Source: Datnioides undecimradiatus (taxonomy: Eukaryota > Chordata > Actinopteri > Lobotiformes > Datnioididae). Taken from it: 64,000 bases of DNA. Positions 1 to 12,800 of the stretch are shown piece by piece. The position numbers and the translations under genes were made by a program. Within the stretch, counting starts at the first letter, position 1. Each line of letters begins with the position of its first letter. The notes under the pieces were generated by a model. It was not told the DNA's origin and made no database searches. It saw only the letters and a program-made list of their open reading frames with translations. The DNA lies in assembly GCA_008933995.1 (NCBI GenBank), contig WARS01000029.1:10859107-10923106 (forward strand), given 5' to 3'.

Positions 1-26
1 CTTCTTACAACTGCTCTTTGGACATA

Positions 27-3000
27 ATGGCTGGGAAAGGCGGGTGGCTTTGTTCAGGGGAAAACTGTGCCAATGTCACCTCTGGCTTGAACAGCAGCCA
101 CATGGATTTGGATGATGCATGTCTGACAGAGGGACAGTACCTGGAGAAATATCTGGGGCCTCGTCGATCATCTGTGTTCCTCCCCGTGTGCCTTATCTAC
201 CTGGTCATCTTTATGGTAGGTGTGGTGGGGAATGTACTGACATGTACTGTCATTGCACGCAACAAAGTGATGTGGACGCCAACAAACTACTACTTGTTCA
301 GCCTGGCAGTGTCAGACCTGCTGGTGCTGCTGCTTGGCATGCCATTAGAGCTGTACGAGCTATGGCAGAACTACCCCTTCCTCTTGGGGAAGGGAGGCTG
401 CTACTTTAAAACCTTCCTGTTTGAGACTGTCTGCTTGGCGTCCATCCTCAACGTGACAGCGCTAAGTGTGGAGCGTTACATTGCTGTAGTGCACCCACTA
501 CGTGCAAAGTATGTTGTAACACGCACACATGCCAAGCGGGTCATCCTCACAGTATGGGGTGTGTCAGTGTTGTGTGCTTTGCCTAACACAAGTCTGCATG
601 GGATTGCCGTCCTTCACAGTCACTACATTGGCCCTGCTGGTAATATAACTACGGAGATCCCTGACTCAGCAATATGTACACTGGTGAAACCACGCTGGAT
701 GTACAACCTGACCATCCAGGTGACCACTCTGTTATTTTTCATGCTGCCCATGCTCACCATCAGTGCTCTCTACATGCTCATCGGGCTGCAGCTGAAGCGG
801 GAGAAGATGCGCCAGGCACTGGAGACAAAGTCAGGCTTTGGACAAGACAGCTTCTGTAACATTAGAACGCAGCAGCAGAAGGCACGTCGCCGTCAGGTCA
901 CTAAAATGTTGTGTGAGTATCAAACCTTACAGATCTTTACTTCTTTTCAAGGTCTCTTTAATCTTCTTTTGTAATGCTTTTGGGAAATATCTTCATTGTC
1001 CATTTGGGTGGAAACTTATCTTCTGTTTACCTAACACAAGAAACAACATAAAAATCTGTTAGAAAAACAAAGTCCCCCCTACACATTAAAAACAAGTAGG
1101 AGTTGACAGTATTAATAACTCTTCAGTGTGCCCTGGAGTTCGAAGGCTCGAACTGGCTAAAGAGAGAATGGACGCTATCTGTCAAGATTCTCCACAACTT
1201 CTTCCTTAACTTCTCTGTAAAAAGCTGAGACAGGAGAATTTGGGTTCACAAACTATTTTGCTTGATATTGACACAATCCAAGAGAGCTTCGGTATAGAGT
1301 AATGCTGACCATACCAGTGAGCTGAGAAGTTAAAACAATCTAAAAGTTCTAAAAGCCTAACACTGAGGAGAAGGGGTTTTCTAATAAGATAAAGTTGCTG
1401 TGGTAGCTTCTCTCTTAACAATAAGAGTAAGGAGAAGAGTAGTAACATACTCCTCCAGGAGATAAGAACTTTACTAAGCTATTTAAAGTTTTCCACATTT
1501 CAACATGCTGGCCATTAAACAGATCTTTTTATCTTGTAATTCTGTCTTGTTTTCTAGCTGGCTAATGCAACACCATGTACAAAGGGCCACATTGAGGCCC
1601 AAATAGACAACTTCACCTGAAGGAACAAACAACTTTGCAGAAACTCCTTTTAGTTGAGGAGCATATTCTATGAGAGGATGTGCTTTGAGACAGTCCAGTC
1701 ACATTACAGCGATCAATAGTCTGATTCAGAGGAGTTGGACAATCCACATTTTGGTGAAGGTGTAGATGTTGATGTTTTTACATGGGAAACTTTTCCTCAC
1801 AGTTTGCTCTATCAGCACCTCCACTGGCTGTTTGTTTAACAAATCAACCACCAGAGAAAGTATCTATGCTTGGCTAAAACTTCAAGCTTGAAGTTGTTCA
1901 GAATTAATGCTCCTATGATGTAACTCATCAAGAGTGGTCTGTGCAGGGTCTTTCTGTATACTCTTATCATGTTAGTAACAAAACAAACCAAAACGTGGGT
2001 ACAAATTGTATCTTGTTGAGCCACAACAGCTACAGTAATTTTGACTGCACGATGTAGTAAAATGTGGCCTCAGTTACAGTTTCTTTCATCCATCACTCTC
2101 TGTAGTCTGACAAGGTGATGAAAGTGTTACCCACAAGGCCATTGCATTTCCACCAAACTTACTGATGCTTGACAGTTGCTTATGAAGATATATAAATATT
2201 GATGATATGATAATGAAAGGTTACACCAGCCATGTGGATAATATTAACCACTTTCCTCCATGTGAACCATCAACACATTCAGATCTAGCAAGGTTTGTGA
2301 CATCACATAAGACTACTGATGTAGCTCACAGGTGCTTGTGTGTTGCTCAAAGCTGAAGGTGAAAGCAAATCTAGAGGTGAACATCTTCATGGTACCATGG
2401 ACTGGACAGGCTCAGATGTTGACATTCTGAGGGATCACCCCCCATATCAGCTTACTTGTAAACATAAAACAAAATAAAATAGAAGACATAATCTGTATGA
2501 CACAGATGTCGCTTTATATAATTTATTGAATTCCTTTCCAGCACAGTAAGTAGTCAAAATTCAGTCATCTGCTCACACTTGTGTCTCCTCAGGGGCATCA
2601 ACAATGAGGTCGCTAGGGATGTGATCATTATTTATGACAATATTTTACCAAGAAAGTATGAGAGCATCTGTATTTTTTACTCTTATAAAAGGTCGGAGCA
2701 TTTCAGGGAGATTCATCAATATGACTAAAATGACAGAAGCCTACACGTCAGAGATGCACAGCAAAGGTGTCCAGTTCAAATCCCAACGGCCAGTTATCAC
2801 TTCGGATGAGGCTTATCATGCAGGACTAATGAGCAGACTAATAAAAGTTAATACAGGAAAAGAGATCAGTAAAAATGGACTGTAATACGTTTTATTGATA
2901 TATCATTCTCATTTTCTTAAATAAGTAAGTGATAGAAGTGGTTTAAATCAAGCCACAGTACTGGACATTTAGCAATTTACAGGGTACACTTACTGGAGAT

Positions 3001-4549
3001 AGTTACATGAATCACCACATCTTGAAATTCTCAAACCTCAGGAGACCTTATGTATTATAGATATATGATAAAGCAATGATTCAGAAACAGCATGACCTGT
3101 TTCTGAAATGTCTACAAGAAATGACTTCAGCAGTTTAATTTCCACATGTCCAAAACAGGCGCTGTGATTGTCCAGTTTGAAAACTGGTAGACAAGATCAA
3201 TGACACCCCAAGGTATGATTTGTTTGTCTAATCAAGTATAGGGCAGTGATTATGTTTGTATCTATCAGAAAGGGATATATGCAGATATTTCATTTAACAC
3301 CCTGTAAGTGCACAAATGAATACAACTTTTAACAATTTTCATATTGTTTGCAAATCTGTTGCAATTTTATCCAATGTTCAAAATATTACCACAAAAATAT
3401 TATTGTAAGGATTCTTTTACTTTAACTTTTTTCTAGTTTTCATTTGCCTGTTAGGGATGACTGCTGAACTTGGCTCTCAGCCCTAACAAGCTGCACCAAT
3501 TAGGATTTTACAGTGAAGCATTGCAAACCTTTCAGCCACCCTCAACCTGATTACATTTTGAAGAAGGTACCAGGAGCAGTCCATGGCCAACAGAGATTTT
3601 TCGACATTAACACAATTTATGCTCTTTCTTTACACACAAGTCCTTTTGTAAAAAATGTTTAAAATTCAATTCAAAAAGTTATTTTTGCAATAATCCCTCC
3701 AAAGAGCTCTGTGAAAAGAAATAATATCTGCCACAAAAAAAATACATAATTACCATTTAAACTTAATGAAAAAGTGGAAAATGTTGACTTGCATTATGAA
3801 GGATCTTGTCCCTCAATCTCTGAGGATGTGTAAAAGTTACAATGGCTATTTACATGTATACATACTCTTTTATATAAACCACTGCAAAACCAGGAGATGC
3901 GGTAAAAACAAGCACTGGGACCCATACTAATGACATACAGATGATCTGTGAATTATAATCCAAAGATTTATTTAATTTATTTAATGGTGAATAGAACGAC
4001 ATTAAAGGCTGTGAGCCTTCAGGATATCTCTCAGTCATTGACAGATAGCCTCCAGAGGGACAATTACATTCAGACCAGACGGAGCATGATGGCAGGCTCA
4101 ATCAATGTGCTTCTATTAAACCGCATCCCATTGTTTTTCTCTCTCTCTCTTGCTTTGTTCCAGTCGTTTTAGTGGTGGTTTTCGCAATTTGCTGGGCCCC
4201 GTTTCACACTGACCGCCTCATGTGGAGTTTCATTAATGACTGGACTGACAACCACCTGGAAATTTTCCAGTACGTGCACATCATCTCCGGAGTGTTTTTC
4301 TACCTCAGCTCAGCAGTCAACCCCATCCTGTACAACCTCATGTCCACCCGCTTTAGAGAGATGTTCAAGGAGGTCATGTGCCATCGGCCACATCACATCA
4401 CTCCCAGGAAACACTCGCTCAGTGTCACCCGTGTGACACTCCGAAGCACCTTAAGTGATGCACCACTCAGCAACGGAGTCACTGTTGTTGAAGCTGAGGC
4501 AGAAGATGGAGAAGTGAGGATGAAAGATGATACCAGTTTTACATTTTAA
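27..4549 (+). CDS. nmur1: Neuromedin U receptor 1-like GPCR, two coding exons
   Basis: Coding exons are 27-912 and 4164-4549 (donor gtgagt at 913; acceptor ttccag ending 4163), joining in phase 1 to give 423 residues, close to mammalian NMUR1. The sequence shows a class A GPCR: an N-terminus with NVT and NSS glycosylation sequons, TM1 with GNVLTC, TM2 with [11 protein letters not shown] in place of DRY at the end of TM3, CWAPFH in TM6 and NPILY in TM7. The segment [18 protein letters not shown] across the junction and the tail [16 protein letters not shown] match NMUR1 better than NMUR2 as I remember them. The family binds neuromedin U and S at the plasma membrane and signals mainly through Gq/calcium. 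I chose ATG 27; the frame stays open to the window edge, so a further 5' coding exon or a more upstream ATG cannot be excluded. The main uncertainty is which fish paralogue this is. Confidence 0.87.
913..4163 (+). other. Intron of the nmur1-like gene
   Basis: A 3.25-kb AT-rich intron with gtgagt donor and a ctctctctcttgctttgttccag polypyrimidine tract and acceptor. The frames inside are short and unlike the flanking receptor. The part at about 1550-2030 has scattered coding-like words on the minus strand but many stops; it may be an old transposon remnant, which I could not identify. Confidence 0.7.
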
Positions 4550-5048
4550 AAAAAGCCTTTAAGGTGATGTCAAGGAGGACACATTATTAGTAGGATGGAA
4601 TAATGTCAGAAAGACATTCCTGTCCTGTTCTGAGTTGCTGCATCCATCAACCATCATCAGCATCCACTTCAAACGGGTGCATCAGCTAAATACTTAAAAT
4701 AGTCTGAGTGAAAGGACTGCAGAAATAACCCCACTCTTCTGCTGAACTGTCAGACTGAAGTTGAAGTGTCACTGTGCTGCTTTTGAAACTTTATACGTAG
4801 GTCAGCAAATCACATGATGCAGGAGAACTCCAAATTTTACAAATGAAGCTTTGAAGGCTATGATACAGGCTCAAACCATTGGAAATGATGCAGGAATGTA
4901 CACTAGAACGCCAACATAATGCTCAATGCATGAAAACCATTTAAATAAAAATGAGTTCTTTGCACTTTATATGGTTTTGGAAAAATGTGAGAAATGAAAT
5001 TGATGACAATACAGTGTATAAATCCTACCATTTATAAGTTGCAATAAA
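4550..5048 (+). other. Probable 3'UTR of the nmur1-like gene
   Basis: Non-coding sequence after the TAA at 4547-4549, with an AATAAA polyadenylation signal at 5043-5048 inside gcaataaagaagg. An earlier aaataaaaatg occurs near 4945. The transcript end is inferred only from the signal. Confidence 0.45.
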
Positions 5049-5125
5049 GAAGGAGGGCCAATGAAAACAAAAGTTGGTCTAAGCCAGAAGCCAGAAAGAG
5101 CTTAAAACCTTTGTGTAATTAGTCA

Positions 5126-5178
5126 TATACAGTGAGGATATGTGAAATAAAACTGTGTACAGTGAGGATATGTGAAAT
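5126..5178. repeat. Short tandem duplication, about 20-bp unit, two copies
   Basis: The string acagtgaggatatgtgaaat occurs at about 5128 and again at about 5158, separated by aaaactgtgt. It is a local duplication in intergenic DNA with no visible function. Confidence 0.75.
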
Positions 5179-8100
5179 GTTGTGGGTCAACTTGAGCATA
5201 GAAAAAGACATAAAAACCAAAACAAAAAAATGGTGGAGGAGCATAAAAATGTATAGACAAGGAGGATCATTTAAATAATTATTATGGATTGTATGCTGTT
5301 ATGATAATCATCCACGATGTAAGGAGTAAACCAAACTGTATATACAGTATGAACCAAATAATTTGTTGTGTTATAAGTAATTGCCACATTCACATAAGAA
5401 ATCTGCTTGTCAGCATAAGTGCTGCATTACTATTATATTAGTGTTTATGTGTTTATGTAATTTTATTGTATTTTTTGTTTAAAATGTACTTTGTGCTGTC
5501 ATGTAATCCATCATGTTGAAAAACCCCATGTCTTTAAAAGAAAAAATGGAATGAAATAAACTTTCACATTTTTATATATATATATATAATGGCATACTGG
5601 CACTAATGTATTGCTATAACTGACAGCTGTGTATGGTAAAAAAAAAACAATAAATATTATTTGATAATAATTCATAATCATTTTAATAAAAATGACTACA
5701 TTTACATTAAGCACTACACAACAACATTGGTCTAAAGCTCATTAGCCCCCATTGAGGCTACATTGTCCACCACACCCTGTAATTGAAACTGAGAAAAAAA
5801 TAAAACACACCACACACTTTACTTGTTTTTCTTTGACTTATGCTGCATTAACACACATGGAGGGAGCAGGGTTTATGACCTTTACTGCATGTCACCCATG
5901 TTTATATAGAGCCAACAGACTGCATTTAACACTGCCTACCACAACATAAGGCCCACACGCTGATTTGGCCAAATTATAGCATATAGATGCGATATGCAAA
6001 CAGAAAGGATTCAAGAACCCAGCAGTGAATGCTGGTGGGGCATTGGGGCCGAATGGGCAACAGAGGTCTCCTGACCCAACAATCCATCAATGTAATATAT
6101 ATTGTAAACCTCCTCCCAGCAAGAGGGAAATATGCACTTACAGTATAACTGCTTTCTAAAATCAAAATGACAAAGCCTAGACTTGCATACTGCAAAATAA
6201 ATTGATTAAACACTTTCTTTCAGCATACTACTACAGAATGCAGTATGCATGTATATAGTATATACTGTATACTGCATTTGTCAGTAACATGTAGTTAGTG
6301 GTTCTAAATGCAGTCAAAGAGACGAAACAAATTCCAGGTTGTGTAGATACATGTGAAAAGTCACAGTCTCACACACCTGGCATACATTCTTTAAAACATG
6401 CATCACAGGTCATGACCATACACTCAGCATTTACTGGCTTACAACCAGCTGACTATTAGCTCAACTGGTTTGCTTTGTGTTGTCGAGGTTGTTCATTGGA
6501 GAAAGTTTTCTCATGCTAACTTGCTAATATCAATTTTTAAGTTATTAAGATTATTTGTATTCTTCACAAACAATAACTAAATCAGATGATTTTTTTATCA
6601 TTAGTCTGGAATCTGATTTTAATAAACATGTATCATGTATTAATATGTTATTTGTATATATTACTGATGATTGGACCAACCCTTAGATTTCTTTGCTAAC
6701 CTTAATCATCTAACCAACCATTTAATGTTAATAAGGAACAATCAACAAACACTAACCAATCACAGGCAGAGTAGGGAATGTCTTAATACTGCAGGTGCAA
6801 GTCAGAGCTCTTTCTCACTAAAGCGCAGAAGGTAAATATGTCAATATAATTGGAAACTTTCTTCATAGCTGGCATTGCAATTCAAAACCATTCAAGGGGG
6901 TCAAAAGTTCACTAAAACTACAGTATTGCTTACTGACAGGCATTCACAGATATAACTAATGTCTGTTGTTTGAAATACAATCTTTTTTTTAAAAGAGAGA
7001 GATTTGATGTTGGTGATCCTCAGGTCACAGATTCCTGAATATGCCGAAAGGAAATTATCACACAGAATCACGATGGGAAGTCAAATCTATCAGAGCTGAC
7101 AACCTTGGCAGTGCTAGAGGCCGTGCAGGGTGGTTTTAGCTGCTGATAATCTGCACTTCAGGCAGAATGTGCTTTTCTTCCTCTCTAGTGTTTCATTAGA
7201 CCCAAGGCATTTCCACCATCATCGCTGCTGGTCAACTCCTTGGCATTATTTGAAAAGGGGAAGGGTGCATTCATTCTACCCATACAGATTTACTGCTCTT
7301 CTACTGCAGGGGATACATAGCTGTCACAGTTTGGTAACAAATGCAATGCTGTGTGCAAGGTCATCTCATGTGGTGGATCTTGCGTGATACATCAAGTTCT
7401 CAATCTCGATCCTCATGTGGCTTTATGTCCTTGCAGCTGGTCGATTTTATCCAATGGAAAACATATAGTAGTATACTTATACTATGCTATACTTGGTAAA
7501 ACTTAAAATAAAACTGCGCCTTTTAAATATGACAAGGTTAACGTGACACACAATATTTCGGAATTCATCATTGGAAAATGTTTGGAAAAATACCGGGCAC
7601 TTTAAAAATATTTGACAGGTGATTGTCACCACCTGAAGTTGCAGGTTAACCAATGAACCATATGATGATACTCAATGCCAAAGGAGTTACTAAGTAGATC
7701 AAACTTTTGCCAGGTGCCAGTTTTTGAAACTTTTTCCTTATCTAAAACTTTTTTCTTTCAATGAGGAAGTACTCTACATCTGTGATATAACTTATGCTAC
7801 TGCAACATCTACACTAATCTCTTAAAAGTTTGGCAAGATGACTTCTTTGCTGCGTTAATAATTTGATGCAACCATATTTGCCTTGCCTTGTTTTGTTGCT
7901 GCTGCTACTACACAACTGTGATTGTGGGTAGCCTGCAGTAATTGTATGCTTTTCAGTCAGAATGCTCATACACTGGAGTCACACTATTGTAAGTCCTGAT
8001 GTGTTTTTTCCAAAAGTTAAGATAAACCATGTTGATTGGTTGAGTCAACCCATGTAGGGCGTCTGGTTGTAAATGGAGGCAAACATACAAACATATAAGA

Positions 8101-9731
8101 CACAGAGGGGCCCCGGTGCATATTAGCTTCTGTAGAACCCATCAAAAGCACAACTTCAGCCTAAGGACAGGAATGAGTTGTCAAACAAACATGTACACAT
8201 TGACTCTATGTGCAGGTCAGGCACTCTACATAACTAAAGCCAACATCTGTAAAGTTATGGTTACGGTTAGCTCTTCTCAAATACAAACTGCAAAAATTCT
8301 CAAATTTAGAGAGAAAAAGTCAATTCATTTTCAGCCTGAACGCAGTTTGAATTTTAACTAACATCCCAAGCAAATTCTGCTAAAGTCTGCATAGAAAATG
8401 GGTTCATAGCTGCAAGTCTACATGATCATTGCTGCAGGCGTGTTGAAAAATCTGAAAGTTTGTCAGTCTGTGCTTGCGGAAAATTTCACATATTTGGATT
8501 CAGTTGCTATAAAGAAAATAATGCTGCTACACCTAATTTGACCTTTCTTTAATCTAAATTAATTCAGAGTCATTTCCACTAATCCACTAATTTTATTAGT
8601 TCTTTGCCAATATTTCTAGCAATTATATTCAATTTAAGACATAAACTGTAAAACAAGTATAATGAGCTTGCTTATTATGGTGTATGGAGCAGAGATTAGG
8701 TGGAGGTCTGCATAGTGAATGGACATTTAGTATCTCTGACTCTCATTAAAGGGAATATAGTTCACTTTCTGTCAAAGCTTGACAGACCATTACCTTTTAA
8801 AAAAAAAAAAAATCAGTAAACGTGATTAGTCCCTAACCTCATCCAAGTGTTTAGGATTCCTAAACCTAACCATATCATAATGGGTAATTTGCTGAGACCA
8901 TGTGTTTGTTAATATTAACCATACTGTAGTTGCTATATCTGGATATTAGACAGACTGAACATTAAAAACATAGCCATTGAATGTTATCATATATTTTTCA
9001 GATTTGTAATTTGTACAACTCTTTTTGTTTGCTACAACATTTATTTAACAGCTAGACCATTACCTAAAATGCTATAAAATGTATTCAAAGCTGTCTTGTC
9101 TTACAGGGGAAATTTATAAAATGTATGTATACACAGCACTAACACAACGAGCAAGGAGCTGATGAACAAGTACAAATGTAAGGTCAGTGTGTCACAATTC
9201 ACTGGATTGGTCGAAACATCTTATTATTTTACATTCTAGCTGCTGATGTTTGACAAATCCTCACAAAGCATAGCCTTAAATTTGCACCTATTGTCCACAT
9301 CCGTTCATCTCATAAATATTTAATTCAGGGTTTTATTGCACATGCCAACCCTTTTAAAGAAATGATGGTACACGTAGGACATTTGTATGGCACAGGTATC
9401 CATCTTGGAGGTACAGTGTGTTATCTTCCTGCCCCTGGTCAAATGAATAATGAGCTTAATTCACTGGAGGCTGCAGCTTCAAAACTATTGAAAAAAAAAA
9501 ATCAAATGACACTTGGCTAACTGAGAGGTTGAGCTTCCTCTCAATCAAAATTTTGCACCTTGAATATGAAATCAAAGAGAGGCAGTGTGGTCAACATGAA
9601 TTAGCCACTTAGGATGTGAATATTAAAGATCAAAAGAAAATGTATTATTATTCACCTTGCACAATACACTTTGATGAAAGTATTATCTGACTGTCTGCAG
9701 CTTCACCACAGATTATACTGCTTCCAATTGC
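5179..9731. other. Intergenic DNA, no supported gene
   Basis: AT-rich sequence with only short frames lacking domain signatures. It includes a short (TA)n run near 5571-5588 and poly-A/T runs. I see no tRNA, rRNA or exon-like structure with paired splice sites. Confidence 0.55.
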
Positions 9732-9802
9732 ATGCAGTGATATTTAAAGAACAGATGCTGTTCTTTTAAAGAACAGATGCTGTTCTTTAAATATCACTGC
9801 AT
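9732..9802. repeat. 71-bp perfect-armed palindrome built from nested TGTTCT half-sites
   Basis: The block begins atgcagtgatatttaaagaa and ends with the exact reverse complement of that string. Inside, the 17-mer agaacagatgctgttct occurs twice, separated by a short ttta centre, and each 17-mer is itself an inverted repeat around ATG. The only departures from perfect dyad symmetry are the two ATG centres. The AGAACA...TGTTCT half-sites resemble steroid-receptor half-sites but are spaced 5 bp apart instead of the canonical 3. It could form a cruciform or a long RNA hairpin. There is no adjacent gene. Confidence 0.85.
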
Positions 9803-12800
9803 TTCAACCCACCACCTCCCATCACTACCTTGTCCCTCAGGATGATCCAGGTGATTCAACTAAAAGGTTCCATCCTCTGTTTACCGGCTGACTTTACTTA
9901 TCTGCACCTAGACTCTGGGGGGTTACCACCCATCTCACATCTTTAAAGCCTAAGCTTAATGAAGATGCACCATGTACTTGGGATCTATTTGCCATAGCTG
10001 TCTCTAATGTCTAATTCTCTAATGTAAATCTCAATACATATTGCTGCACATTTTCGATTGATCTATCCATATTTAAATAGTGCTTAATAAGTCTTCAAAT
10101 GTCATGACTACTAAATGGAGGTGCTAGAAAAACATGGAGGAGCTCATATCCAAATAGTTAATTTCTAATTTGACTCTCTACTTTCACTTTTAATTCTGAT
10201 ATTACAGCCAAGATGACTCAGATGAATCTGACTTGTGTCCATTAAATATACAGCTACATCTAGCAGACAGTTAGAGGCAGAAAACAGGGGTAAAAGCCAA
10301 ATGTGGCCCTGTTCAATATAAAGCTTTGTTTTATGTTTTTTTAAAAAAATAAATTGTAAAAATGAGTGTTTGCTACTTTAAAGGACGTTATGTGCTAGAC
10401 TATTACATGTCCATGCACAGTGACTTCCTGTCTCTTGTGTCTCCTGTGCTTGCCTGGCAGCTGCTCAGAGAAAAAAATGTCTATCATAGCCCTGGATCAA
10501 ATGAAAAAATGTCAAACTTTAGCTTTACACATTGATGAAGAGTTGTTTCGATATAACAGAGTAATAAATGATGTGAAAAAGTCTGTTATATCTCAGGACA
10601 ACTCAGAGGTAATTATTAGGTATTATAGGTATTATTATCTCTGCATCAACTAATCTGATGCCAATATGAGATTCAAACCTATAGTATAGTATTCAACAAC
10701 AAATAAATGCCTTTAGAGGGTAGAGAGAAATAACAAAACACTTTAAACATTATCATTTCATTTTTTATACATATATCCTCAGTTTACCAGAAAACAACTT
10801 TTTTGTAAATGTGTAAATAAACTGTGTGTGTATCATGTAATGTCAAACCCCAAGCCATAAATGACTTGAATAGTACCAGATGCGCGAAACCCTTGGACCA
10901 GATGCCAAGATAGATTAGGCATTACTAAAAATCCAAGAGCAAATACTCTTCTTGTAAATAACAGCCAGTGATCATCACATAGCCAGCTCTCCCCAGAGGG
11001 AGAGGTGAAGATTGGATAATAAGGCCTCATAAATGCACGGACACAACTCCAAACAGAGTCCATCAGTAGATTTTGAATGCAGACACACAGCCTTCACTTG
11101 GACCCACCTGGAAGACCACAAACAAAAGCTTAACTGTGGCAACATTATGTTGTCAAATAGAAATGTTAGCTCAGACTGCTGAAACAAGACTGTTGATCTT
11201 GTTGGAGTTTTCAGCTGGAGATAAGGTGGACACTATCTCCACTGTCAAAGTTAAATGTTTTCTCATGATTTCTCATGTTACATAGTTCTGTTGCATCAGA
11301 TGATGTTGCTACAGAAACTGGATGTCACAATGAACAGGTGAAGGCAATATGTGTTCTCCACAGACAACAACAAAGAGTCCAATTGTTCTCTGAGATGACG
11401 TTTGCTCCTCACACTGAGCTCTGGGAGAGAGTCAAAAGAATTTGCCACAAATTCTTTGAATTTTTTTTTAAGCCTGGCAAAAACTGACTCATGGTTGTTG
11501 ACTGAGATGCCTTTTATTGGTAGAGTTGTATGTATAATACTTGCTAATCGCTTGTAGGAAATTACATTTTAATTCATTTTTTCAAAGAAACTGAGACTGG
11601 CATACTAAGTGATGATGATGAGGATGCAGGTAGAAACATTAAAATTCACTACTATTATTGCTGAGAGTGTCCTGTTCTTCATTTTTGATCATTTAGCTGC
11701 ATTTTCTCTGTCATATAATCACCCTTTGTCTGCTGACATTGATGCACTCCTGATGTGCAGTTTTCTCCTGCTTTTTAGTGACAGAAAATTTCCTTTCCAA
11801 AACTCACTGTAAAATAACATAAGGTGAATCCACACATATCATCACACATAATTGGCATTCTCTGTTAGCTTCAGAGCTTCATCTTCATTTATTACCTGCC
11901 AGATGTATATAATTTCATGTCATCATTTTACTGTAGTTACGCTGAGGTCATATGTAATGATTACAACTCATTATTCATTCATTCATCAATTCATGATGTT
12001 CTCTTATTATCTTACAGTAACTGAACAGGTAATTTAATTATTTAGCCATTTTAAGTTATCAAACATTGTTTTCTCAATTTTAATATCTCCATTTTGAAGT
12101 GAATGACACAAAAAATGTTTGATACCCTGAGATAACAAAAATGATATCTGTGGATATCAGTCTTTTAAAAGATGTGGTGTAATTTATATCTATAATAAGC
12201 TGATAAGTGGTCCGATAAATCCACCAATCTGTTAAAATAAGGAAGATGATAGTTAAAAGAAACATATGAGTGATTATGCCTATGCATGACTCCTGCTGGA
12301 GTCAGAAGCAAGTATTTTAATTTCATTTGCAAATTTAGAAAATACAGTTCCTGTCTGTACTTGTTGTAATGGTTCTGGTTGTAAAACATGAAAAATGCAA
12401 ATATGTTGTGCATCATTAAATGGTGACACATCTATTTCTTTTTAAAAAGTTAAATGTGTTCTGTTCACTTAGAAGGTGCCATTAGTGATGTGCAGCATGA
12501 AATTCAACTTAGGCATCCTTTGATAGTGTGTGTGTATTTTTGTGTATTTTGTCAGATTAGACAAACAGCTACAGCACACGACGTACATGTACTTATATGA
12601 TGATTTGTCTCTGTTTCTTTCCGGGGAAATGTAAGTTTGGAAAGTTAAATATAGTGATAAACAATAGGCCAAGGATAAGGGACAGACAGAAACGTAGCAG
12701 CCACTTCAATGCCAATTTGGCGAAAGCAAAACAAATTGGCACTCAGTCTCACAGTATGGATTCACCAGCTTTCTGAGAAAACTCAGACGTGCTGCAACTG

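Noticed and set aside
9748-9790. Canonical glucocorticoid/androgen response element
   Set aside because: Half-sites match but the spacing is 5 bp instead of 3, and no target gene is adjacent; kept only as a palindrome.
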